Source of the DNA: Roseococcus pinisoli
GTDB lineage: Bacteria > Pseudomonadota > Alphaproteobacteria > Acetobacterales > Acetobacteraceae
Length of the DNA: 64,000 nt
Reading direction: 5' to 3'
NCBI RefSeq assembly: GCF_018413645.1
Contig: NZ_JAHCDA010000004.1
Span: 434,001 to 498,000 of the forward strand
In this document: piece by piece, positions 50,991-59,401 of the stretch
How positions within the stretch are numbered: position 1 is the stretch's first letter
Layout: each line of letters begins with the position of its first letter
The notes under the pieces: generated by a model
The model's input: only the letters and a program-made list of their open reading frames with translations
Database searches by the model: none
What the model was told of the DNA's origin: nothing
Translations under genes and position numbers: made by a program

Positions 50991-53136
50991 CGCGCTCGAG
51001 GATGCCTGGGCCAGGAACAATGCCCCCTGGCGCACGGCCGCGAGATCGACGCCGATCGAGGCCGATCCCCTGGCCGATGCCCTCGCCATGGCCGGCATCG
51101 GCACTTGGTGCATCGACGCCCGCACGGGTCGGGTCACCTGGAGCCAGCTGACCCAGCAGATCCATGAAGCGGCCGATGCAGCGCCACGCAGCCTCGAGGA
51201 GGCTTTGGATTTCTTTCCCGGCTCCGCGCGGGACGACATGGCCGCCGCCATCGCCCTCGGCATCGCCGAAGGCCAGCCCTGGGACTGGGAGGTGCCCTTC
51301 GTCTCCGCGCGCGGCCGGTCGCTGTGGGTGCGCATCTCGGGCCGCGCGGTCCAGCGCGAGGGCGTCGTCACCCAGCTGACCGGCACCTTCGAGGATGTCA
51401 CGGCCCAGCGCGAGCTGGACGCCGCCATGGGGCTGGAAGCCGCCCGCCGGACCGCCGCGGAGACCCTCCTCTCCGAGGTGCTGGACGCGCTGCCGAATGC
51501 GGTCGTCGCCTATGACCGGGAGGAGCGCGCCATCCTCTTCAACCGCGCCTATGGCCGTATCTTCGACAGGACTGCGCCCTCGATCGGCGTGGGCGCCAGC
51601 CTGGAGGAGGTGCTGCGCGCGGGCCTCGCCCACGGGCAGTATCCCGATGCGGGGGACAGCGTCGCCGCGCGCGAGGAATGGCTGCACGACCAGATCGCCG
51701 CGCACCGGATGCCGGGCCCTTCGCGCTTGGTGCGCCTGCCGGACGGCCGCTGGCTCCAGCAGCGCACGCGCCGCTTCGCCAATGGCTCCTTCATCTCCAT
51801 CGGCACCGATGTGACGCGGGTGAAGACGATGGCGGAGAGCGTGCTGCGGCGCGCCAGCGAGGATCCGCTGACCGGCCTCGGCAATCGCGCCCTGCTGCAG
51901 CGCCGCCTCAGCGGCCTCGTGGCCCGGCGCCGCGCCGAGGACCGCGCGACCGCGTGCCTCGTCTTCTTCGACATCGACCATTTCAGCACGATCAACGACA
52001 CGCGCGGCCATGATTGCGGCGATGCGCTGCTGCGCGACCTGGCCGACCGGCTCCGCGGCTTCCTGCGCGACGGCGACACCGCCGCCCGCCTGAGCAGCGA
52101 CGAGTTCGGCCTCCTGCTGCCCGGCATCTCCACCGCGACCGAGGCGGCCGCCTTCGTCCGGCGCCTGCGGCAGGAGCTGGAGCGCCCCTACCAGATCGGC
52201 CAGGCGCGCCTCACCCCCTCCTTCTCGATCGGCCTCGCCCTCTATCCGACCGATGCGACGGATGGGGACGGCCTGTTCCGCTGCGCCGACACGGCCCTCC
52301 ACCACGCGAAGCGCAGCGGCTCGGGCGGCGTGGCCTTCTTCGAGCCGGCCATCACGGCGATGCTCGCGCGTCGCTCGCATCTCGCCACGGCGCTGCGCGA
52401 AGCCCTCGACGCCGACCGCATCGAGGTCGCGCTGCAGCCGCAAGTCCGCCTGAGCGACGGCGTGCATGTCGGCTTCGAGGCCCTCGCCCGCTGGACGGAT
52501 GGCACGACGCCCATTCCGCCCAGCGAGTTCATTCCGGTGGCCGAGGAGACGGGGATGATCGTCCCGCTGGGCGCCCGGATCACGGGGCTGGCGCTCTCGG
52601 CGATCACGCGGCTGCGCGCGCGCGGCCTCAATCCCGGCCGGGTCTCGGTAAACGTCGCCGCCTCGCAGCTGCTGTCCCCAGGCTTTTTCGACTTCGTGCG
52701 GCACCAGCTCCAGACCCACGGCATCGAGCCCTCCTGCCTGGAGGTCGAGGTGACGGAGACGGTGCTGCTCGACCGCGCCTCCGACCGGATCGCTCATGTG
52801 CTGGCGGAGCTGGAGGGCCTCGGCGTCTCGATCGCGCTGGATGATTTCGGCACCGGCTATGCCTCCCTCTCGCACCTCACGCGGCTTCCGGTGCATCGCC
52901 TGAAGATCGACCGGCACTTCGTTCGCGATATCGCCACCGGTTCGGTTCCGAACCCCATCGCGCGCACGGTGATCGGGCTCGCGCATGGCCTCGGCATGCA
53001 GACCGTGGCCGAGGGCGTCGAAACCGAAGCCCAGCGCGACTACCTGGCCGCGCATGGCTGCGACCTTATCCAGGGCTATCTCATCTCGCGGCCGCTCACC
53101 CCGGACGAGGCGGGGGATTATCTCGCGCGGCTCTGA
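50983..53136 (+). CDS. PAS-GGDEF-EAL protein, probable c-di-GMP phosphodiesterase
   Basis: 717 residues from ATG 50983, overlapping the kinase stop by 8 bases. Two PAS-like regions (about 20-150 and 160-290) precede a GGDEF domain whose active motif is SSDEF (Ser371-Phe375) instead of GGDEF, so it is probably not a cyclase. The EAL domain is intact: GFEALARW (Glu499), VSVNVAASQL, LEVEVTETVLL, ALDDFGTGY, KIDRHFV, AEGVETEAQ and IQGYLISRPL. It should cleave c-di-GMP, with the degenerate domain as a possible GTP sensor. The protein has no transmembrane segment and is presumably an output of the upstream hybrid kinase. Confidence 0.92.
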   Translation: MDDALEDAWARNNAPWRTAARSTPIEADPLADALAMAGIGTWCIDARTGRVTWSQLTQQIHEAADAAPRSLEEALDFFPGSARDDMAAAIALGIAEGQPWDWEVPFVSARGRSLWVRISGRAVQREGVVTQLTGTFEDVTAQRELDAAMGLEAARRTAAETLLSEVLDALPNAVVAYDREERAILFNRAYGRIFDRTAPSIGVGASLEEVLRAGLAHGQYPDAGDSVAAREEWLHDQIAAHRMPGPSRLVRLPDGRWLQQRTRRFANGSFISIGTDVTRVKTMAESVLRRASEDPLTGLGNRALLQRRLSGLVARRRAEDRATACLVFFDIDHFSTINDTRGHDCGDALLRDLADRLRGFLRDGDTAARLSSDEFGLLLPGISTATEAAAFVRRLRQELERPYQIGQARLTPSFSIGLALYPTDATDGDGLFRCADTALHHAKRSGSGGVAFFEPAITAMLARRSHLATALREALDADRIEVALQPQVRLSDGVHVGFEALARWTDGTTPIPPSEFIPVAEETGMIVPLGARITGLALSAITRLRARGLNPGRVSVNVAASQLLSPGFFDFVRHQLQTHGIEPSCLEVEVTETVLLDRASDRIAHVLAELEGLGVSIALDDFGTGYASLSHLTRLPVHRLKIDRHFVRDIATGSVPNPIARTVIGLAHGLGMQTVAEGVETEAQRDYLAAHGCDLIQGYLISRPLTPDEAGDYLARL

Positions 53137-53158
53137 CCGCCGGCGGTATCACGCGAGA
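53121..53158 (+). terminator. Hairpin spanning the end of the EAL gene
   Basis: Outer arms TCTCGCG (53121-53127) and CGCGAGA (53152-53158) enclose the palindrome ACCGCCGGCGGT and the stop codon. No T-run. The rest of the gap to 53373 is AT-richer, with a TTGACA at 53257-53262 lacking a well-spaced -10. Confidence 0.35.
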
Positions 53159-53373
53159 CCCCAGGTGAGGCCGACGGGAATGGCGGTCCGCCTCTTAAAC
53201 CACATGCCCTTGAACAACGGCTTCATCGCGCCTGGGGGCACGTTTGGTCGTTCGATTTGACATTCCATGCGACGTTATTTTCGCCGAATGCACAAAGCAT
53301 TAAAATATAAAGGAAAATCGATTCGGCGCGGAATTTGCATGAGAGCCCCCGCACTCAATCAAGGGAGAGTTCC

Positions 53374-53988
53374 ATGCCCCGCCTCGTCCTCCTCCTCCTT
53401 CTCGCGGCCGGCCTGCTCCCCATGGCAAACCAAGCATCCCGGGCGGACGTCATCCTCGACTTCACGCAGGTCGGGCCGACCATCGAAACCCCCTATGGCG
53501 GCGGGGCGCCCTTTCCCAACGCCATCCTCAGCGACATCACCCTCGTCCTCACGGACGAGGCCTATAGCTGGGGCGTGAAGCTGAGCCAGCGCAACGGGGG
53601 CGGCGTGCCCCATGCGCAACTGGACGGCCTTTCTGACCTCCGGATCGAGATGCGGAACCTCCTCGAGGCCTTCTCGGTCTCGCTGGCCGATTTCACGAAG
53701 GACATCCCGATCCATAGCACCGAGCGCTCCGCCATCGAGCTCACCAGCAGTCCCAGCGGGCTTCCCGTGGGCTCGGTCTTCTACAGCAGCCCCCTGGACC
53801 TGAGCGTCCGCTTCACCTTCGACGGAACGGACCATGTGTCGGGCTACATCTCGGGCGACGGCAGCTGCTTCATGGGATGCCGCTTCGGCGGCGTGCTGAC
53901 CGTCTCGGTTCCCGAGCCTGCCTCGCTGCTGACCTTCGGCCTGGGCCTTCTGGCCCTGGGAATGGTGGTGCGCCGCCGCCAGGCCTAG
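53374..53988 (+). CDS. PEP-CTERM sorting-domain protein
   Basis: 204 residues from ATG 53374 with AAGGGAGAG upstream. A signal peptide (RLVLLLLLAAGLLPMANQASRA) is followed by a beta-rich secreted domain. The C-terminus carries a PEP-CTERM signal: VPEPASLL, a hydrophobic helix, then RRRQA. Such proteins are recognised and processed by an exosortase (EpsH/XrtA) and usually go to the extracellular matrix or envelope. No exosortase is in this window. The domain itself was not recognised. Confidence 0.88.
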   Translation: MPRLVLLLLLAAGLLPMANQASRADVILDFTQVGPTIETPYGGGAPFPNAILSDITLVLTDEAYSWGVKLSQRNGGGVPHAQLDGLSDLRIEMRNLLEAFSVSLADFTKDIPIHSTERSAIELTSSPSGLPVGSVFYSSPLDLSVRFTFDGTDHVSGYISGDGSCFMGCRFGGVLTVSVPEPASLLTFGLGLLALGMVVRRRQA

Positions 53989-54002
53989 CCGCCGCAGCCG
54001 AT

Positions 54003-54030
54003 CGCGGAGGCCGCGGCAAGGCCTTCCGCG
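54003..54030 (+). terminator. Hairpin after the PEP-CTERM gene
   Basis: CGCGGAGGCC (54003-54012) pairs with GGCCTTCCGCG (54020-54030) with a single bulged base, about 15 bases after the stop. Confidence 0.45.
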
Positions 54031-54176
54031 ACGGCCCTCCCCGGAAGGGACGCGGGACTCCCGCCCCGGCCAAGGTGACGGAATGGGAACCTCTGGCGTA
54101 TCCTCGCCCCACGACGCGAGGGATTCGGAGGCCGTCTCCCGAACCGCGAAGACGGCCGCCCGGAGAGGAAGGGTTC

Positions 54177-54950
54177 ATGGATTTCCTCGAACTCGAGGGC
54201 ATCACCAAGGAGTTCCCCAGCCGCTCCGGCCCGCCGGCCAGGGTGATGGAGCGCGTCTCCTTCTCGGTGCGCGAGGGCGAGTTCATGGCCGTGCTCGGCC
54301 CCTCGGGCTGCGGCAAGTCCACCCTCCTGCAGATGGCCGCCGGCCTGCTGCCGCCGAGCTCCGGCGAGGCGCGCATCGGCGGCCGCCGGGTCGACGGGCC
54401 GCCGCCCGAGGCCGTCTACGTCTTCCAGCAATACACGCGCTCGCTGCTGCCCTGGCGCAATGTGCGCGACAACGTCGCCTTCGCCGTCGAGCACCGGATC
54501 GGCCGCCGCCGCGCGCGGGCGGCCGCCGAGGTCCAGCTCGCCCAGGTCGGCCTCGCGGGCTTCGGCGATCATTTTCCCTGGCAGCTCTCGGGCGGCATGC
54601 AGCAGCGCGTGGCCATCGCCCGGGCGCTGGCCGCCGAGCCCGCGCTGCTGCTGATGGACGAGCCCTTCAGCGCCGTCGACGCGCTCACCCGCCTCGACCT
54701 CCAGGCCCTCATCCTCGACATCTGGACCCAGCGGAAGCTCACCGTGATGCTCGTCACCCATGACGTGGAGGAGGCCATTTATCTGGCCGACCGCATCGCC
54801 ATGCTGACCCGCCGACCCACCACGCTGGCCGAGATCGTCGAGGTCGGGCTGCCGCGCCCACGCGATCCCATCGCCACGCGTGAGCTGCCGCGCTTCCTCG
54901 AGCTGCGGCACGACCTGCTCGGCAAGCTACTGACGCGCCATGCTGTCTAG
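54177..54950 (+). CDS. ABC importer ATPase (SsuB/TauB/NrtD type)
   Basis: 257 residues from ATG 54177, after GAGAGGAAGGG. Walker A GPSGCGKSTLL, Q-loop FQQYTRSLLPWRNV, signature LSGGMQQRVAIARAL, Walker B LLLMDEPFSAVDALTR and switch His in LVTHDVEEAIYLADR are all present. This is the subfamily that powers uptake of nitrate, sulfonates, taurine or pyrimidine precursors. It opens a four-gene cassette and overlaps the first permease by 11 bases. The ligand cannot be inferred from the ATPase. Confidence 0.95.
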   Translation: MDFLELEGITKEFPSRSGPPARVMERVSFSVREGEFMAVLGPSGCGKSTLLQMAAGLLPPSSGEARIGGRRVDGPPPEAVYVFQQYTRSLLPWRNVRDNVAFAVEHRIGRRRARAAAEVQLAQVGLAGFGDHFPWQLSGGMQQRVAIARALAAEPALLLMDEPFSAVDALTRLDLQALILDIWTQRKLTVMLVTHDVEEAIYLADRIAMLTRRPTTLAEIVEVGLPRPRDPIATRELPRFLELRHDLLGKLLTRHAV

Positions 54951-55707
54951 AAGCGTCCTGTCCTGGCTGCCGGGCCTGCTCGTGCTCGGCCTGATCCTGC
55001 TCGGCCTGGAGCTGGCGGTGGAGACCGGATGGGTGCGCCGCGCCCTGATGCCGCCGCCGACGGCCATCGCCCTCACCCTCTGGGACCTGCTGGCCTCCGG
55101 CGAATTCGTGGCGCCGCTGCTCTCCACGATGGAGCTGGTCTTCACGGGCTTCGCCATCGGCAGCGCCCTCGGCATCGCGGGCGGGCTGGCCATGGGCTGG
55201 TTCCCCGCCGTCTTCCGCCTGCTGGAGCCGCTGGTCGAGCTCATGCGCCCGATCCCCAAGGCCGCGCTGGTACCGCCGCTGATGCTCTTCCTGGGCATCG
55301 GCACCACGATGAAGGTCACCTCCGTGGCGCTGGCGGTGCTCTTCCCCGTGCTGGTGAACACGCTGCAGGGCGTGCGTGGGACGGACCGCGTGATGCTGGA
55401 TGCCGCCCGCACCCATGGCTGGGGCACGGCGCACACGCTGCGCCACCTCGTGCTGCCGGCCGCACTGCCCTTCATCCTGGCGGGCATGCGGATCAGCCTC
55501 GGCCTCGCCCTCGTGCTCGCGGTGCTGGCGGAGATGCTGTCGGGCCAGGGCGGCCTCGGCTTCCTCATCCTGGACATGCAGCGCAGCTTTCTCATCCGCC
55601 AGATGTACGCCTGGCTGATCATCCTCGCCGTGCTCGGCCTCGCGCTGAACGGACTCTTCCTTCTCGCCGAAAGGCGCGCGCTGCATTGGCAGCCCCAATC
55701 CAACTGA
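54940..55707 (+). CDS. ABC importer permease 1 (SsuC-like)
   Basis: 255 residues with about six transmembrane helices. The BPD_transp_1 core shows PIPKAALVPPLMLFLGIGTTMKV and VLVNTLQGVRGTDRVMLDAARTHGWG (the EAA-type loop contacting the ATPase), then LRHLVLPAALPFILAGMRISLG. It pairs with the ATPase it overlaps. A second, clearly different permease lies two genes downstream, so a heterodimeric channel is possible. Confidence 0.93.
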   Translation: MLSRSVLSWLPGLLVLGLILLGLELAVETGWVRRALMPPPTAIALTLWDLLASGEFVAPLLSTMELVFTGFAIGSALGIAGGLAMGWFPAVFRLLEPLVELMRPIPKAALVPPLMLFLGIGTTMKVTSVALAVLFPVLVNTLQGVRGTDRVMLDAARTHGWGTAHTLRHLVLPAALPFILAGMRISLGLALVLAVLAEMLSGQGGLGFLILDMQRSFLIRQMYAWLIILAVLGLALNGLFLLAERRALHWQPQSN

Positions 55708-55723
55708 TCCGGAGAAACCGTCC

Positions 55724-56689
55724 ATGACCCAGATCACCCGCCGCGCGGGCCTCGCGCTCACCGCCCTGCCCCTCGCCGCACCGCCGCTCGTCGGCCAGAC
55801 GCTGACCCGGCTGCGCGTCAGCGTCATCCCGGTGACGGATGTCGCGCCGCTCCATGCCGCCATGCGCCTGGGCCATTTCGCGGCCGAGGGGCTGGAGATC
55901 GACACCTCGACCACCGCCGGCGGCGCGACCGGCCTGCCCGGCCTGGTGGCCGGACAGTTCCGCGTCGTCTTCTCCAACACCGTCTCCATCCTGCTCGGCA
56001 TCCGGGAGGGGCTGGATTTCCGCTTCGTCGCCGGCGCCGCCGCCGGGAACCCGGCGCCGCCCGACATCTTCGCCATCCTCACCCGCAAGGGCAGCAACAT
56101 CCGCTCCGGCCGCGACCTGGAGGGCAAGCGCATCGCCTCCAACACCCGCAACAACATCGTCTGGCTGCGCGGCATGGCCTGGGTAGAGAAAACGGGCGGC
56201 GACTGGCGCAAAGTCACCACGGTCGAGGTGCCCTTCCCCCAGATGGCCGACGCGCTGGCCGCCGGGCAGATCGATGCCGGCATCTTCAGCGAGCCCTTCG
56301 CCTCCGGCGCCCTCGTCTCGCATGGCGAGCGGCTGGAACGCGTGGCCTGGCCGATCATCGAGACGGCGCCGGGTGCCACCGTCGCGCAATACGTCACGAT
56401 GAAGGATGATCTGGAGCGCAATGGCGAGGTCTTCGAGCGCTTCGCGCGCGGCCTCTTCAAGGGCGTCGACTGGGTGAACGAGCGCCGCCACGATCCCGCG
56501 CTGCTCGACCTCATCACCGCCTTCAGCCGCGTGCCGGTCGAGCGCCTGCGCCAGACCGCGCTGCCGACCTACCCCAAGGCGGTGACGCCCGCCGAGGTGC
56601 AGGAGGTCATCACCACCATGGCGCGCTTCGGCATGGGCGGGCGCTTCCCCGCCCCGGCCTCGCTGATCTTCCGCACCGCCAACGGCTGA
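55724..56689 (+). CDS. ABC importer periplasmic binding protein (NMT1/SsuA-like)
   Basis: 321 residues. A twin-arginine-like signal (ITRRAGLALTALPLAAPPLVGQ) precedes an NMT1/THI5-SsuA-like fold: DVAPLHAAMRLGHFAAEGLEID, GLVAGQFRVVFSNTVS, DLEGKRIASNTRNNIVW, and ALAAGQIDAGIFSEPFASG. It should deliver the ligand to the flanking permeases. The start at 55724 is 17 bases after permease 1, and its stop overlaps the start of permease 2 (TGATG). The ligand class (sulfonate, pyrimidine precursor, phthalate or similar) cannot be decided. Confidence 0.92.
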   Translation: MTQITRRAGLALTALPLAAPPLVGQTLTRLRVSVIPVTDVAPLHAAMRLGHFAAEGLEIDTSTTAGGATGLPGLVAGQFRVVFSNTVSILLGIREGLDFRFVAGAAAGNPAPPDIFAILTRKGSNIRSGRDLEGKRIASNTRNNIVWLRGMAWVEKTGGDWRKVTTVEVPFPQMADALAAGQIDAGIFSEPFASGALVSHGERLERVAWPIIETAPGATVAQYVTMKDDLERNGEVFERFARGLFKGVDWVNERRHDPALLDLITAFSRVPVERLRQTALPTYPKAVTPAEVQEVITTMARFGMGGRFPAPASLIFRTANG

Positions 56690-57462
56690 TGCGGGCGCTC
56701 GCCCGCCCCTCCTCGGGCTTCCTGCTGATCCTGGCCCTCCTGCTGCTGTGGGAGGTCTCGGCGCGGTTCGACTGGATGAACAGCCCGAACTGGCCGCCGC
56801 TGAGCGTGGTGCTGGCGGCCCTCGCGCGGGACAGCCTGGGGGGCGAGCTGCCGCTGCTGCTGGGCGGGACCCTGTGGCGGATGTTCGCGGGGCTGCTGGC
56901 GGGTGGCGCGGCGGGCGTGATCGTGGGCCTGCTCTTCGCCTCGCTGCCGGTCACCAGGCGGCTCTTCGGCCTGACCGTGGAGCTGATCCGCCCCATCCCC
57001 ATCCCGGCCATCATCCCGCCGCTCGTGCTCTTCCTCGGGCTCGACAACACCATGAAGGTGACGGTGGTGGGGCTGACCGCCTTCTTCCCGGTGCTGACCA
57101 ACACGATGCAGGGCGTGCGCGCCGTGGAGGCCGATGCCCTGGCCATGGGGCGCACCTTCGGCATCGGCTTCTGGCGCCGGTCGCTCCACATCGTGCTGCC
57201 GGCCTGCCTGCCCTATGTCTTCGCGGGCTTCCGCGTCGCGCTGGCGCTGGCGCTCGTCGTCACCGTCGTGGCCGAGATGATCGCGGGGGAGCAGGGCGTG
57301 GGGCACTACCTCGTGCTCATGCAGTTCGCGGGTCGCGCACCGGAGATGTACGCGACCGTCATCCTGCTCGCGGTCCTGGGCTATGGCCTGAACCGCGGCT
57401 TCCTGGCCTTCGAGCGGCGCGCGCTCCACTGGTACTTCGCCCTCGGCGCGCAGCGGAACTGA
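56689..57462 (+). CDS. ABC importer permease 2 (SsuC-like)
   Basis: 257 residues, paralogous to permease 1: RPIPIPAIIPPLVLFLGLDNTMKV, VLTNTMQGVRAVEADALAMGRTFGIG and the shared end FERRALHWYF align with permease 1. About six transmembrane helices. Translational coupling to the binding protein makes it part of the same system rather than a neighbour. No second ATPase exists, so one ATPase homodimer probably drives a permease 1/2 heterodimer. Confidence 0.93.
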   Translation: MRALARPSSGFLLILALLLLWEVSARFDWMNSPNWPPLSVVLAALARDSLGGELPLLLGGTLWRMFAGLLAGGAAGVIVGLLFASLPVTRRLFGLTVELIRPIPIPAIIPPLVLFLGLDNTMKVTVVGLTAFFPVLTNTMQGVRAVEADALAMGRTFGIGFWRRSLHIVLPACLPYVFAGFRVALALALVVTVVAEMIAGEQGVGHYLVLMQFAGRAPEMYATVILLAVLGYGLNRGFLAFERRALHWYFALGAQRN

Positions 57463-57463
57463 G

Positions 57464-57480
57464 CGGCGCGCCGGGCGCCG
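57464..57480. terminator. Hairpin at the permease/TpsB convergence
   Basis: CGGCGC-GCCGG-GCGCCG fills the 18-base gap between two convergent stops. No T-run. Confidence 0.45.
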
Positions 57481-59169
57481 TCAGAAGTTCCGCCTGAACA
57501 CCGCGACGAAGCGCGCGCCGCGATCGACATGGCGGTTGTGCGGGCGGAGGAACGGCACCGCGACCTCGAGGTTGAGGTTGGTCTCCTCCGCCACCGCGAA
57601 GCCCAGGCCGAAGCCCGCCGAGGCCGCGCGATCGCCGCGCGGGGCGGGGGCGGGCGCCAGATTCTCCGCCCTGCCGCCATCGACGAAGACATAGGCCTCC
57701 GCCCGGCGGATCAGCCGCCCCACGAACTCCGATTGCCCGGCCGCCAGGCTGTCGACATCCATGACCGTCTTGAAGGGCATGGCGAGCGTGACGGAGCCGG
57801 AGATGCCGCGATCGCCGAAGAGGGTCGCCGCCTCGAAGCCGCGGCCGAACATCACGCCGCCATAGGTGAAGAACTCCGTCGAGGGCAGCCGTTCGCCGGT
57901 GTACTGGCCGAGCGCGCGCAGCCGCAGCATGAAGCGCTGCCCCCAGAAGGCGTGCTGGTAGTTGGCGATGGCCGTCACCTTGGTGAAGCCGGGATCGCCG
58001 TAGAAGAAACCGAGCCGCTGCCGCGCGCCGGCGCCGTCGATGCCCTGGCTCAGAATGACGGCCAGCGAGCCGCCGCGTGTCTGTGCCTCGCTGGCCCGGC
58101 CATAGACCGCGCCCACCCGGATCACCCGCGTCGCCTCGTCCGCAAGGCGGCCAAGCGGCACGGAGACGCGGGAATCCACGATGTCGAAATTGCCGAAGAC
58201 CTGCAGCGTCTCGGTCTGGCGGCGAATGATCGGATAGGTCGCCTGCAGGCTGAATGTCGTGGTCTCGCCCTTCAGGTTGGATTCCGACGTCCGGCGCTGC
58301 TCGAGATGCGTGGCGTTGACCGAGACCGTCATGCCGTTGGTGCCGATGGGCTGCTGGTGGCGGAAAGCGAAGTAGGTGAAGCGCTCGAAATCCACCACCG
58401 GGAAGCCCACGGTGAAGCGGGTGGAATCGCCTTCCTGCAGCAGGGCGTTCAGCGTCACGCCGGTGGTGATCTGCACATTGCCGAGGAAGTCCGCGCCGAG
58501 GTTGTCGAAGCCGAGGCCATAGCGCTGGGAGATGCGGCTGACGTTCAGCACCAGGCGTACCTTGCCGGGCGTGTCGAGTTGCTCGAAGCGGCCGGTGACG
58601 CGGCGGCCGGGGATGTCGGCCATCAGCAGCAGCGCGCGCTCCATCGTCGCGCGGCGCAGCGGACGCTCACCGCGCATGGCTTCCGCATAGGCGCGCGTCA
58701 GGCTGAGGTCAGCGCCCTCCGTGTCGCCTTCGATGGCGATCTCGGCGACCTCGCCTTCGATGACGCGCAGGATGACGACGCCCTGGGCGAAATCCTGCTG
58801 CGGCACCACCACGCCGAAGAGGGCCAGGCCGGCCTCGCGATGGGCGGCGGCGATCGCATTGGCGAGCTCGTTGATCACCTCGCGCGACAGGCGCCGCCCC
58901 GCGAAGGGTGCGGCTGCGCGGGCCAGTGCCGCGCGCTCAATGAGCTGATCGCCCGTCACCGCCACGTCGCGGATCGTGATGTCCGGCACGGCGGCGGGCA
59001 CGATCTGGCGCTCGGCGGGCGGAATGGCGGTACGGCCCTGCGGGCGGGGGGGAGCGATGTCCGGCCGGTCGGTGTCGAAGCCGCGGGCGCCGAGGCCCGC
59101 CTGGGCGAGGGCTTCCATAGGCAGGGCGGCCAGCAATACGAGGACCAGGGCCGCCTTGATGAGGGTCAT
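57481..59169 (-). CDS. Two-partner secretion outer-membrane pore (ShlB/FhaC family)
   Basis: 562 residues from ATG 59169 (AGAGG about 9 bases upstream). A signal peptide (IKAALVLVLLAALPMEALAQ) precedes POTRA domains at about 65-210 (PDITIRDVAVTGDQLI ... GVVILRVIEGEVAEIAIEGD) and a C-terminal 16-strand barrel ending in Phe (GARFVAVFRRNF), as required for outer-membrane insertion. Barrel motifs FGDRGISGSVTLAMPF and AYVFVDGGRAENL match TpsB pores. These export TpsA proteins. The only candidate cargo nearby is the collagen-like lipoprotein just upstream on the same strand, which lacks a recognisable TPS domain. Confidence 0.88.
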   Translation of the reverse strand: MTLIKAALVLVLLAALPMEALAQAGLGARGFDTDRPDIAPPRPQGRTAIPPAERQIVPAAVPDITIRDVAVTGDQLIERAALARAAAPFAGRRLSREVINELANAIAAAHREAGLALFGVVVPQQDFAQGVVILRVIEGEVAEIAIEGDTEGADLSLTRAYAEAMRGERPLRRATMERALLLMADIPGRRVTGRFEQLDTPGKVRLVLNVSRISQRYGLGFDNLGADFLGNVQITTGVTLNALLQEGDSTRFTVGFPVVDFERFTYFAFRHQQPIGTNGMTVSVNATHLEQRRTSESNLKGETTTFSLQATYPIIRRQTETLQVFGNFDIVDSRVSVPLGRLADEATRVIRVGAVYGRASEAQTRGGSLAVILSQGIDGAGARQRLGFFYGDPGFTKVTAIANYQHAFWGQRFMLRLRALGQYTGERLPSTEFFTYGGVMFGRGFEAATLFGDRGISGSVTLAMPFKTVMDVDSLAAGQSEFVGRLIRRAEAYVFVDGGRAENLAPAPAPRGDRAASAGFGLGFAVAEETNLNLEVAVPFLRPHNRHVDRGARFVAVFRRNF

Positions 59170-59305
59170 TGATGGGACCTCTTTGCTCTTCGGCGCTGCG
59201 CGCATGATTCGGATCGGCTCGATGGATTTGCTCGGGACGAGAACCAGGAAGCGGCGTTGGCTCTTCGGCCACGCCGGTCCTCTCGATTCTCTGTCGAGGA
59301 GGTGG

Positions 59306-59341
59306 CCGGACCGGGATCCAGTTCGTTGGATCCCGGTCCGG
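59306..59341 (-). other. Long hairpin between collagen-like gene and tpsB
   Basis: CCGGACCGGGATCCA (59306-59320) and TGGATCCCGGTCCGG (59327-59341) form a perfect 15-bp stem with a 6-base loop. It lies in the 232-base gap between two minus-strand genes and has no following T-run. It may lower tpsB expression relative to the upstream gene. Confidence 0.65.
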
Positions 59342-59401
59342 TACCGCGCCAGGGCGGCGTCGGCGGATCGCCGCAGCAGGGCGTCCGCCAGGCCGCCAAC
59401 G

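Noticed and set aside
53257-53285. TTGACA before the PEP-CTERM gene considered as a promoter
   Set aside because: The nearest -10-like sequence is about 12 bases away, too close for a normal sigma-70 promoter.
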